Assembly: GCA_944739405.2 (NCBI GenBank)
Contig: OX123191.2
Coordinates: 786,830 to 850,829, forward strand
DNA length: 64,000 nucleotides
DNA from: Euclidia mi
Taxonomy: Eukaryota > Arthropoda > Insecta > Lepidoptera > Erebidae
Direction of reading: 5' to 3'
Shown: in pieces, positions 36,318 through 45,052 of the stretch
Layout: each line of letters opens with the position of its first letter
Position numbering within the stretch: position 1 is the first letter of the stretch
Translations under genes and position numbers: made by a program
The notes under the pieces: generated by a model
Told to the model about the DNA's origin: nothing
The model's database searches: none
Seen by the model: only the letters and a program-made list of their open reading frames with translations

Positions 36318-38909
36318 TCATGTCACGTAATACATTGCTGCTCGTCTTTGTGCCTCAAGATCGACTGGAAATACACCTGCCAGTACTGGCAAAGCTTCAG
36401 TACTAACTGTCTTATAAGCCTTGCACAAAAATATCAACGCGAGACGTTGACTTTGTAGCATTTTACGTCGTACAGCACCGATAGTAGCTCTATCAGCCCA
36501 TGCAGGCGCACCATAACACATACAACCCAGATATGTTGCACCATAAATTACTTTTAAAGTTTTGAACGAAAGCCCCCATGTCGCAGTTGATATCTTTGAC
36601 AAGGCGTAAAAACTTCTTTTAGATTTTTCACCTACTGTTTTAATGTGCTCGACAAATGAAAAGTTTCTCTCTAAAACTAGCCCTAAATAACAAACAGATT
36701 TTTTGTTTCTAATGGTTATGTTATTGAATTTGATTCGAGGCGGTGTTTTTAAGTTCCCTTTCAAAAGTAATTGAAATGTTTTCTCTGGAGAAAAATATAA
36801 ACGATTGCGTTCACCCCAATTGTTGATTAAGTCTAAACATTGATTAGCTAACCTTTCAAGTCCTACCCTAGTATTAGATTGAATAAGTAAAAGACCGTCA
36901 TCTGCATATCCGGTCAATGAGCAACCTGGTGGTAGTGATATGCTTAGAAAGTCATCAAAACCTAGATTCCATAAATACGGGCCTAACACTGATCCCTGCG
37001 GACAACCCATGGTCAGCGCCTTCGACACAGCATGGTGGCCTAATTTTAACTTTGCTGTTCCATGTAGGAAATACGTATAAATGAGGGAATATATGTTACT
37101 AAAGCATCCACGAGACTTTAATTTAAGTAAAAGCATTGGCCACCACGCGTTGTCGAAAGCGCCAGATATATCTAAGAATATACCTAGCACATATTGTAGT
37201 GTTGATGACGAAACTATCTTCCTAACCGATATAACTGCGTCAACTGTCGATTTACCTACTGTGAAGCCAAATTGTCTATCGCTAAATCTAATACCGCCCG
37301 GCAGAAGCCGGGGAACTACGAGACGTTCTAAAAGCTTTCCTAGTGATGGTAACAATGTTATTGGCCTATATGACTTAGGGTCGTCGGACGGTTTGTCTCC
37401 TCTTTTTGGTATGATCCTAATGTAACCACTGCGCCATATACGAGGAAAAATACCTTCTGCTATGCAACGTTTAAACACAAACAAAATGGACTCACCAGAT
37501 GTTTTACAAGCTTCCTTTATCATCTTGTTGGAGATTTTGTCTTCGCCTGAAGCTTTGTTAGGCGGCAAAGATCCGACAGCATTTATAAATTCGTCATAGG
37601 ATGGTAGGTCTGACGCTGGTGAAACGGGTTGCAAAGCAGCCCATTGTCGGATCTGACGGTGGTAGTCTGTGTCATTCTCCAGCCGATCGTTGGGTATCAG
37701 ACAATTCAAGAGATAGTCCGTTGTCTCCTCAATACCAGTGGAATGTCTACCATTAATTTTGATATTTTGGGTATAAGCTAAGTCGATAGATCTATTTGCT
37801 TTAAATTCGTGATATAAAGGAGACCACGGACCCTCCCTATCGAGTCTATCAACAATCTTACGTAACAAATTTCTTTTGCATTTTTCAACTGCAGACCTAT
37901 AATGAGATCTAGCAACTCTAAGAGCAATGAAGGCAGTATCATAAACGTCACCTGTTATTTGACGTCTTTTTAATAGATTTAACTTTCTACGTGCTCTGCG
38001 AAAGGCTCGCCGAAGTTCAGCTAAGTTGTTATTCCACCAATCACACCTACGAGTGTTGGTGATAGAACCACGGCCAATGGCAACATCCGCACAATATATG
38101 AAGGTGTCAGACAAAATTTCAGCACTCTCCTCTACAGAAAGACTACAGCAAGTGAAGTATTTGACATGTGACGCGAATAGTGAACCAAAAAGATCCCAAT
38201 TAGCTCCTTTTGTTTTATATCTAAAATTAATAGAGGAGATACATGACGAGTCCCGTGGCAGCCTTGACGTGAATTCGTACACGATTAGGCGGTGGTCACT
38301 ACATGACGCGTCCGGTAGGACACGCCACCTATCTATACGAACGTCCCCACAAGAAAGTGTGACGTCAATAGAAGACTCGCCCATGGGGCTGCAAAAAGTA
38401 GGTGGTGCATCTGGTGTGTTGTGGATGGATAAATTCATTTCTGCAATGAAATCCTCGACGGCGCACCGTCGATCCCTATCAGAAGAACGATATTTGCCAT
38501 ACCATAACGTAGATGATGCATTTACATCGGCACTAATTATGACCTTATGGCCCACAAGGGACCTTAAAACCAAGCGAAGATGGTGTAAGTAAGGGGCAAC
38601 CGGATGTGAATACTGAAAGTAGCAGCTGACAACATAAACTCTAAAGGACGCAGAAGATACCTCCGCAACCGCACAGTGTGACGTCATGAGATTACTAATA
38701 GATGTTACAGTTAAGTTTGAATTCGCGACATAAATCCCAGCTCGTGCTTTGCCGTCCAGCTGTATGATTTTATTACTCTGGCTTGTATTTTGATATTGTT
38801 CTTGTACGAGTATTACGTCTAACTTATATTCTATAACTAAGCGCTCTAACTCTAATGTCGCCACCCTATCGTTGTGAAGGTTTAATTGTCCTATAACGAT
38901 ATTATCCAT
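36318..38909 (-). CDS. R1-like ORF2: AP endonuclease + reverse transcriptase, ends at an in-frame UGA
   Basis: An 863-residue frame from the ATG at 38909; an earlier in-frame ATG at 38984 lies outside the element. The endonuclease domain is at residues 1-210, with QLNLHND, E37 in VQEQY, SADVN at 126-130 and the SDH motif at 204-206. Reverse transcriptase follows, with KSYRPITLLPSLGKLLERL, FLDISGAFDNAWW, GCPQGSVLGP and the catalytic YADD at 668-671. After the thumb the frame meets TGA at 36318-36320, and the same frame continues open for another 160 or so codons to 35829. With one premature stop and no ORF1, the copy is probably dead, though its catalytic motifs are all present. The R1-clade call rests on domain order and motif style. 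Confidence 0.88.
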   Translation of the reverse strand: MDNIVIGQLNLHNDRVATLELERLVIEYKLDVILVQEQYQNTSQSNKIIQLDGKARAGIYVANSNLTVTSISNLMTSHCAVAEVSSASFRVYVVSCYFQYSHPVAPYLHHLRLVLRSLVGHKVIISADVNASSTLWYGKYRSSDRDRRCAVEDFIAEMNLSIHNTPDAPPTFCSPMGESSIDVTLSCGDVRIDRWRVLPDASCSDHRLIVYEFTSRLPRDSSCISSINFRYKTKGANWDLFGSLFASHVKYFTCCSLSVEESAEILSDTFIYCADVAIGRGSITNTRRCDWWNNNLAELRRAFRRARRKLNLLKRRQITGDVYDTAFIALRVARSHYRSAVEKCKRNLLRKIVDRLDREGPWSPLYHEFKANRSIDLAYTQNIKINGRHSTGIEETTDYLLNCLIPNDRLENDTDYHRQIRQWAALQPVSPASDLPSYDEFINAVGSLPPNKASGEDKISNKMIKEACKTSGESILFVFKRCIAEGIFPRIWRSGYIRIIPKRGDKPSDDPKSYRPITLLPSLGKLLERLVVPRLLPGGIRFSDRQFGFTVGKSTVDAVISVRKIVSSSTLQYVLGIFLDISGAFDNAWWPMLLLKLKSRGCFSNIYSLIYTYFLHGTAKLKLGHHAVSKALTMGCPQGSVLGPYLWNLGFDDFLSISLPPGCSLTGYADDGLLLIQSNTRVGLERLANQCLDLINNWGERNRLYFSPEKTFQLLLKGNLKTPPRIKFNNITIRNKKSVCYLGLVLERNFSFVEHIKTVGEKSKRSFYALSKISTATWGLSFKTLKVIYGATYLGCMCYGAPAWADRATIGAVRRKMLQSQRLALIFLCKAYKTVSTEALPVLAGVFPVDLEAQRRAAMYYVT

Positions 38910-38931
38910 GATGTACCTACCTAAGTATGAT

Positions 38932-39730
38932 AATATGGGTATCGCCTTCGATATTTTAAGGGGTGGGGAATCCAAATACAACATCTATTTCGTGATCAAA
39001 GATGGCGGATAGGAAATCAAAGATGGCGGACGGGATTTTTTTAAAAGTCGGTATGGGTATGGTCTCCGATATTTTAAGGAATGGGGAATTCAAAAACATC
39101 ATCTATTTCGTGATCAAAGATGGCGGATGGGAAATTAAAAAAATAACAATATGGGTATCGTCTCCGATGTTTAAAGGGATGGGGAATCCAAATACAACAT
39201 CTATTTCGTGATTCAAGATGGCGGATGGGAAATCAAAGATGGCGGATGGGAAAAAAATAAAAATCAATATGGGTTTGGTCTCTGATTATTTAAGGGATGG
39301 TGAATCCAAATACAACATCTATTTCATGATCAAAGATGGCGGATAGCAAAACAAAGATGGCGGACTGGGTTCTTTTTTAAAATCAATATGGGTATCGTCT
39401 CCAATATTTAAGGGGATGGGGAATCCAAATCCTACATCTATTTCGTGATCAAAGATGGCAGATGGGAAATCAAAGGTGGCGGATGGGAAAGTTTTACAAA
39501 ATCAATATGGTTATCGTCTCAGATGTTTTAAGGGATGGCGAACCCAAATACAACATCTATTTCGTGATCAAAGATGGCGGATGAAAAAAAATTTTAAATC
39601 AATATGGGTATCCTCTCCGATGTTTTATGCTATGAGGAATGCAAATACAACATCTATTTTGTGATCGAAGATGGCAAATGGGAAATTGAAGATGGCGGAT
39701 GGAAAATCAAAGGTGACGGATGGGTAAATT
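38932..39730 (+). repeat. Minisatellite, main block in Helitron unit 2
   Basis: Seven to eight imperfect units, judged by CATCTATTTCGTGATCAAAG recurring at intervals of about 90-123 bp from 38984 to 39650. Modules are as in 34424-34855. Fortuitous open frames across it (60-80 codons) reflect the repeat, not genes. Confidence 0.87.
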
Positions 39731-39732
39731 CT

Positions 39733-40009
39733 ATACATTACATACATACATACATACATATCGTCACGCCTTTTATCCCCGAAGGGGGTAGGCAGAGGTG
39801 TATTTCTACACCCACTTTTTGCCAGATATACTTTGGTCCCACGTAATAAGGGGCGAGCCTATCGCCGTACCGGGCACATTTCCAGACTCCGTGCTGCTAT
39901 TGAGAATTTCGTGACAGAAAAACCCAATAACACTGCCCGACTCAGGAATCGAACCCGGGACCTCCCGATCCCACGCGCACATTTATGCCGCGAGACCAAT
40001 GAGGCAGTC
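39733..40009 (-). mobile_element. tRNA-derived SINE
   Basis: Full copy on the minus strand: head GACTGCCTCATTGGTCTCGC, B-box GGTTCGATTCC, the body shared with 6785-7023, and tail AAGGCGTGACGATATGTATG. It forms the left arm of a large inverted pair with 40144-40370. Confidence 0.86.
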
Positions 40010-40143
40010 GTATAGGGTTTGATGTGGAGTTTTCCGTCTCTATGCAAAGATGGTATTTGCATCGTGTTATCCCTTAGTCGCCTCTTACGACACCCACCGG
40101 AAGATAGGGGGTGGTGACACTTGTATTCTATGCCGTCAACCAC
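40010..40143. repeat. Interspersed repeat fragment between two SINEs
   Basis: CTCTTACGACACCCACCGG followed by GGGGGTGGTGACAC and ending CCACACGGCA. It matches the right half of the repeats at 42541-42775 and 56092-56328. The family is not identified. Confidence 0.65.
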
Positions 40144-40370
40144 ACGGCAATTCGATTCCTGGGTCGGGCAGTGTTATTGGGTTTTTCTGTCACGAAATTC
40201 TCAGTAGCAGCACGGAGTCTGGAAATGTGCCCGGTACGGCAATAGGCTCGCCCCTTATTACGTGGGACTAAAGTATATCTGGCGAAAAGTGGGTGTAGAA
40301 ATACACCTCTGCCTACCCCTTCGGGGATAAAAGGCGTGACGATATGTATGTGTATGTATGTATGTATGTA
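40144..40370 (+). mobile_element. tRNA-derived SINE lacking its 5' head
   Basis: It starts at the B-box region (TTCGATTCCTGGGTCGGGCA) and runs to GGCGTGACGATATGTATGTG. It is nearly identical, in inverted orientation, to 39733-39960. Missing the A-box, it would not be transcribed from its own promoter. Confidence 0.83.
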
Positions 40371-40373
40371 TTG

Positions 40374-40565
40374 ATTCTTATATTATTTTTGTACTCTTTG
40401 TGTTTATGTAATAGCTATCCCAAAATTAAAATAAAGGGGGATGTATTGTGCCGACATTAGGTATATAAGCCAATAACGTCGTATGTAAGAACCAGTATTG
40501 TACTGAACGTGTAATAAATGAACGTGTCTTAAAGATATCTTTTATTTGATACAATACTCACAACA
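40374..40565 (+). mobile_element. Copia-type 3' end: polypurine tract plus LTR remnant
   Basis: AAAATAAAGGGGGA at 40428-40441 looks like the polypurine tract that precedes a 3' LTR. It is followed by a candidate 124-bp LTR (40442-40565) starting TGTATTGTG, with a TATA-like GGTATATAAG and an AATAAA signal, ending CTCACAACA. No gag or pol, 5' LTR or duplication is present. The call rests on arrangement only. Confidence 0.45.
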
Positions 40566-40784
40566 CCTTATTAGGTAACACAAAATAAGGCACAGTAATC
40601 TATACATTATATATAAAAATCAATATTCGTTTGTTTTTACCCCTCTATAAACTCTGAAATTTTAGATTAAGCAATGATGGCTTTGATAACTTTGTTAAGA
40701 ATTTCCTGGAAAAGAAGTTGGAATGAAAAGGACCTAGAAAAAAAACCTTAAAAAGGCGATACGGAGTTCGCTGGGTCAGCTAGT

Positions 40785-40992
40785 TAATATATAAAGCTGA
40801 AAAGATTGTTTGTTTGTAACTTTGCTTGAACGCGCTAATCTCAGGTACTACTGATCCGATTTGAAAAATTATTTCAGTGTTAGATAGCCCATTTGTCGAG
40901 GAAGGCTATAGGCTATATAACATGACGCTACGAGCCACGGGAGCGGAGCAGTAGCCTTAAATAACGCGGGTGTAACCGCGGGCTCATCTAGT
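40785..40992 (+). mobile_element. Helitron unit 3
   Basis: A short unit beginning right after CTAGT of unit 2 (TAATATATAAAGCTGAAAAG) with the shared GAACGCGCTAATCTCAGG and GGCTATAGGCTATATAACAT blocks. It ends AACGCGGGTGTAACCGCGGG CTCATCTAG|T, where CGCGG/CCGCG forms the 3' hairpin. This 3' end differs from that of units 1 and 2. Confidence 0.83.
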
Positions 40993-41691
40993 ACGTAAGC
41001 TCAAGAGTTTGTTCGTTTGTTTGGTGGAACGCGCTAATCTCAGGTACTACTGGTCGGGGTTGGAAAATTATTTCAGTGTTAGATAGCCCATTTATTGAGG
41101 AAGGCCATAGGCTATACACCACTATTTTTTAATTAGTACAAAAACTTTAAGGACAGATTAGCGAAGATATTATTATCATATATGTGACGTAAGAATTTCA
41201 TAATATCAATAAAGAGCAAAGTTATTATCATTCGTTTATTGTAGAAGATCTCACTTAAATCATAGTCATATTTTACAATCCATTCACTAATTCATTGATA
41301 ATATTCCATCCTGCTCATTCGCATTCTCTCTGTCATGTGCGTCAGAATGGCTGGTCGTCTGTGGCTTTGGTATATGAGAGTTGATTTGAAAATTGCTACA
41401 TAATTGCTTATATTTGCTACATATAATAAATAATTGCTACATGGGATATATATTTAGATTTTTTTTTTTTGACCAGCCATCCTGACGTTTGGTTGGCTGG
41501 TCACCTCCTAGTTTAAAGTTAAGCATGCAGAGTTTCCCGAAATGTATTGCGTCAATAATTGCTACATATTTACTTCATTTATCTAATTTAGTTGTAACTT
41601 CAGTCATATGTTAAATCAAGGATATAGGAATTATTTAAATTATCCCAATGAAAAATGCCTGATAAAATAACGTTAAACATAAACATTAACA

Positions 41692-41937
41692 TAACTTCAC
41701 GCCTGTTATTCCCGAAGGGATAGGCAGAGGTGTCCAAGGGCCAATACCCGTCGGGGGTTGCGAAGAATGCTTCGGCGGTACCCGACTCTCCGACATACGG
41801 GTACATTAGAAAGTCTAGGTGGTTTTTAGTGCTAACACCACATATTCCGGCTCTCACTTCCCCAAGAGTCGGAGATCCGAAGGGATTTTCCACCTCGCAA
41901 AACAAAAAAAGAAAAGGCTCTGGCAACCGTGTAAATA
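41692..41937. repeat. SINE-like repeat sharing the LINE tail motif
   Basis: It begins CACGCCTGTTATTCCCGAAG, GGATAGGCAGAGG (the RTE-type tail in minus orientation) and then diverges into CCAATACCCGTCGGGGG, TTTTTAGTGCTAAC and GGGATTTTCCACCTCG. The same body recurs at 55645-55835 without that tail. Confidence 0.65.
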
Positions 41938-42136
41938 AAGGCTGCTACACACAGTGCCGGTGGCCAAGCCGCGTACGCCCGGCAGCACACAAAGCCGCCG
42001 GCATGGCCGCCCGGGTAGGCCGCCGGCCGGCCGCGGGTTGCAACTACTACTATTAGGCTATTTAGGCTCAAAGAGTTCTAAAAGAAATTCACCATTAATG
42101 GTAAAGAATTTTTACAGGAAAAGGCAACTGGCAATG

Positions 42137-42382
42137 GTATAGACTCACGCCTGTATCCCCGGAGGGGTAGGCAGAGGTGTAAAATTACACCCACATTTCG
42201 CCATGAATTTTTAGGTCCCACGTAATAGGCGGCGAGCCTATTGCCGTTACCGGGCACATCACCAGACTCCGTTCTGCTACTGAGAATTCGGAAAAACCCA
42301 GTAACACTTTTACCCAACCTGGGAATCGAACCCGGGACCTCCGATCAGCAGTCGCATACGCTATCCACTGGACCACGGAGGT
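42137..42382 (-). mobile_element. tRNA-derived SINE with intact polymerase III boxes
   Basis: The minus-strand head CCTCCGTGGTCCAGTGGATA contains a perfect A-box (TGGTCCAGTGG), and GGTTCGATTCC is a perfect B-box. Body and tail are as in 6785-7023, but the head differs, so it belongs to another subfamily or came from another tRNA. It is not a tRNA gene: no acceptor stem closes and the B-box is followed by SINE body. Confidence 0.86.
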
Positions 42383-42540
42383 ACCATATACTTAAAATCA
42401 TATCTCCGTCTCCGTTCCCGCCACTTCAGAAAAATCAAAAGTGACGAGAACAAAGAAATAGAACGTCAATAATTAACGTAATTAAAAACGAATTGTTTAT
42501 TTTTTAATTTTAATTGTCAAACAAGCTATGAAACATTTCA

Positions 42541-42775
42541 TCATCATCAGCCTTGAACAGTCCACTGCTGGACTAGGCCTCTCCTTTGAACGGAGGAATT
42601 GGCCTACTATACCACGCTGGCCAAACGGGTTGGTATAGGGTTTGTATCAAGTTTTCCTTCTCTTACAGTGTTGTTCTCTGCATAATATGCTCCCTCTGTC
42701 GGCTCTTACGACACCCATGGGATGATGTGGGGTGGTGACATTTCGAATTCTTAATCCGTCACCACACGGACAATG
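42541..42775. repeat. Interspersed repeat with ATC-type end
   Basis: It starts ATCATCAGCC, CCACTGCTGGACTAGGCCTC and ends CCGTCACCACACGGACA. About 90 percent identical to 56092-56328. The first 55 bases resemble the 3' tails of CR1-like LINEs (also 43925-44025, 52365-52450, 55322-55395). Confidence 0.72.
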
Positions 42776-43924
42776 AAACATTTAAAAATAGAAAAATTTG
42801 GCAAAAAATGTTGGCAATCCTACGTTCTATACAACTGGAATGATGCCCGGCGGCTTTTTGCGGCTGATGCCGGCGGCACTAACGCCGCTAAAAGCCGGTG
42901 GCATGAGCCGCGCGACAAAAGCCAGCGGCTCACGCCGCCGGCACTATGTGTAGCAGCCTTAATGCTATTCTTGCGTTAAAAAATATGTAGGTACCTACCT
43001 TCAACAATCCATGGAAATGTTATGATGCCGAATCGAGAAAAAATACGAAGAGTAAAAAGAAGCTAATTCCACATTGAAAAGTAATGTGAAATTAAGATAA
43101 ATTAATAATTGAATATTTTTTTAGTTAATTGTCATATTATTAAACTGAATCTTATGAAAGACCTACATTTTGTTTTTGTTTACAATACCCTTTTAATGTG
43201 CTTATTATCCACTTACCTACTCATAAAATAACATGGCATATAAACAATTATTATTTCAAACGCCTGCCTCCTAAAATAGCAATACCGTCGAGTGAAGACA
43301 CACTGCAACTATTTGCCTTTATTATTTTATCAGGCACTTTTTCATTGGCATATCCTTGATTTAACATATGACTGAAGTTACATCTTAATTAGATAAATGA
43401 AGTAAATATGTAGCAATTATTGACGCAATACATTTCGGGAAACTCTGCATGCTTAACTTTAAACTAGGAGGTGACCAGCCAACCAAACGTCAGGATGGCT
43501 GGTCAAAAAAAAAAAAATCTAAATATATATCCCATGTAGCAATTATTTATTATATGTAGCAAATATAAGCAATTATGTAGCAATTTTCAAATCAACTCTC
43601 ATATACTAAAGCCACAGAAGACCAGCCATTCTGACGCACATTCTCTGTCGCACTTATGATGTAGGTAGCCATAGAAAATAAAATGAAGGAAAATAATAAA
43701 TGTGGGTAGTTATTTTTTAATTTTGTTAATTTTACCCTCTCCTTCATACTTCATTCGGGCTTAGGACCGGTAAAATGTATCGTTTAACAAGTAATTAAAT
43801 ACGGAGGTATGTAATTAGAAAGCAAACAAATATCAAAATAAAAGAAGGTGTTCTGGACTAAAAGAAAAGAGTAATTTTGGCGTATTTATGAAGTTAGAAT
43901 CGTCTGCTATTTACAAATATTATT

Positions 43925-44030
43925 TTATCATCATCATGTCAGCCTAGAGACGTCCACTGTTGGACATAGGCCTTCCTCAAGGTGTGTGGAGAACACAGAC
44001 CGATTTTGAGCCGCCCGCATCAAATTATTA
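43925..44030 (-). repeat. CR1-like LINE tail fragment
   Basis: TCATCATCATGTCAGCCTAG, CGTCCACTGTTGGACATAGG, CCTTCCTCAAGGTGTG. On the minus strand it ends in (GATGAT)n, a common lepidopteran tail. Confidence 0.65.
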
Positions 44031-44046
44031 TTTACTTAAGTACGTA

Positions 44047-44150
44047 TTATTTACTAAACTTACAAGTATTTCCATTGTCCTTCGAAATGTCCACCACCGT
44101 TGTCAAAAGCATCCAATATGCACTGTTTTAATTGTTTGACACTGACCCGG
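44047..44150 (-). pseudogene. Probable Tc1/mariner transposase C-terminal remnant
   Basis: The minus strand reads KSDRVSVKQLKQCILDAFDN GGGHFE then GQWKYL and TAA. A cysteine followed by GGHFE-like residues just before the stop is common at the end of Tc1/mariner-type transposases. Upstream sequence is not open in this frame for long, and nothing of the catalytic DDE/D domain is seen. Identity is tentative. Confidence 0.45.
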
Positions 44151-44659
44151 TCACTTTTGTACACTCACAATACGATGTCCATGGGTACACAGCTGCATTC
44201 GCGATTTTTCCACTCAAAAAGTACGCACGAAGCATAGCTACATACTATGATAGGCCATCGCGTCGGGCAAACGTAGACAAACAATTAACTTTTGCAACGA
44301 AATTAGATACGCTCACTTTTGCTAACAATTTAGTACTGTTTGTCGCATCATCGGGGCGTGGCGCAGGCGCAGAGGGGCGGGGGGGAGGTAATTTATCAAT
44401 GGTTAATTTTACTATGATAGTACACGGGTCGGTCATAGTATTAGTATTGCATTTACCAATTATCACGTATTTTTGTGGACAGTTTTGAGACAGTTTTGGG
44501 ACTTAGTGTTTTTATTTTTCAACTACATAAATATGATCAGTTAAAGATACTTAGTGCCCTGTTAAATTTTTTGTACTAATTAAAAAATAGTGGTGTATAA
44601 CATTACGCTGCGGAACAGTAGCCTTAAATAACGCGGGGATAACCGCGAGCTCATCTAGT

Positions 44660-45052
44660 AGAATATAATTATTTACTTATTGGTCGCCAATTTTATAGTG
44701 CGGCAGTTATTTTGTTGCAAGTGGATCAGAAACTGAGCACACCAGTAACTGTTGGCGCCAATCATATTAAGTTAAAGAGAAGAAGAACATTTTGTATACA
44801 ATAGAATGATACCTTAAAAAAATTCTGCTGTTCCTTAACGTCAGTACCTACTATTGGTACGTAGGGCCTAAGTGTAACTCGTACCTAGCTGTGCACGTAG
44901 TCAATAACTTTAATTGGTTTTGGAGGTCTTCTTGTTTTATGTAAAAGGCGGAAAACGAGCAGACGGGTCGCCTGATAGAAGTGATGGATATGCAAGTACC
45001 GCTGCGCATCGCCACAAACAACACAAGAGGTGTCACAAGAGCGTTGCCCTTA
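44660..45052. other. Spacer with an interspersed repeat
   Basis: Positions 44937-45050 (GCGGAAAACGAGCAGACGGG, TCGCCTGATAGAAGTGATGG, ...TCACAAGAGCGTTGCCCT) match a repeat widespread in Lepidoptera, as far as I remember. The remainder is unassigned. Confidence 0.55.

Larger units (their letters stand above)
35536..38931 (-). mobile_element. R1-clade-like LINE with 12-bp TSD
   Basis: A 3396-bp insertion on the minus strand flanked by AATATGGGTATC at 35524-35535 and 38932-38943. Its 3' end at 35536 shows only seven A residues (T-run on the + strand) after about 290 bases of 3' noncoding sequence. Its 5' end lies just 22 bases upstream of the ORF2 ATG, so an ORF1 (gag-like) frame is absent and the copy is probably 5'-truncated there. 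It landed inside the Helitron minisatellite. Confidence 0.9.
35017..40784 (+). mobile_element. Helitron unit 2, greatly expanded by insertions
   Basis: It opens ACTAATATAATAAAGCGG immediately after the CTAGT of unit 1 and follows unit 1 closely through the GGCTATAGGCTATATAA and minisatellite zones. It ends with the same GGCGATACGGAGTTCGC, GGGTCAG, CTAG|T (40780-40784). Insertions inside account for most of its 5.8 kb: an R1-like LINE (35536-38931), two inverted SINEs and a copia-type 3' end. Confidence 0.83.
41939..42960. mobile_element. GC-rich TIR element, TAA duplication
   Basis: The ends AGGCTGCTACACACAGTGCC and, inverted, AGGCTGCTACACATAGTGCC are flanked by TAA (41936-41938 and 42960-42962, the last T shared with the repeat end). 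The subterminal DNA is very GC-rich with GCCGGCGGC motifs. The centre was enlarged by a tRNA-SINE and another repeat. A 3-bp TWA-type target suggests a PIF/Harbinger MITE; no transposase. Confidence 0.65.
41335..43641. repeat. Large foldback: 339- and 319-bp inverted arms around 1.65 kb
   Basis: 41335-41673 and 43323-43641 are inverted copies at about 90 percent or more, the left with a roughly 19-base extra segment near 41630. Each arm starts ATGTGCGTCAGAATGGCTGG and contains an internal inverted copy of CGTCAGAATGGCTGGTC (41340-41356 versus 41471-41487). The loop holds a SINE-like repeat, a GC-rich TIR element and 360 bases of AT-rich DNA. Confidence 0.85.
41117..44595. mobile_element. Tc1/mariner-like TIR element, TA duplication
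   Basis: 28-bp perfect terminal inverted repeats start CACCACTATTTTTTAATTAG, flanked by TA (41115-41116 and 44596-44597). At 44047-44150 on the minus strand a short frame ends KQCILDAFDNGGGHFE and a stop, resembling a Tc1/mariner transposase C terminus. Most of the 3.5 kb is later insertions; no complete transposase remains. Confidence 0.75.
40993..44659 (+). mobile_element. Helitron unit 4, split by a TIR element
   Basis: The left part is 40993-41116 (GAGTTTGTTCGTTTGTTTGG through AAGGCCATAGGCTATA) and the right part 44596-44659 (TATAACATTACGCTGC, GTAGCCTTAAATAACGCGGG, ...CTAG|T). Removing the insertion and one TA recreates the GGCTATATAACAT seen in units 1-3, which proves the order of events. 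Confidence 0.85.

Noticed and set aside
38910..38984. Start of the R1-like ORF2 at 38984
   Set aside because: Those codons lie in the minisatellite outside the element boundary set by the 12-bp duplication (38932-38943); the ATG at 38909 is inside the element.
38984..39730. CRISPR-like or protein-coding repeat array
   Set aside because: The repeats are long (90-125 bp), contiguous and imperfect without unique spacers, and this is a eukaryotic genome. Open frames across it follow the repeat, with frequent breaks.
42310..42382. tRNA gene on the minus strand
   Set aside because: A-box and B-box are perfect, but the sequence runs on into SINE body and no acceptor stem closes, so it is the head of a tRNA-derived SINE.
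44132..44488. 118-codon + strand frame
   Set aside because: Overlaps the inferred minus-strand transposase tail, has a low-complexity GRGAGAEGRGGG run and no family motif.
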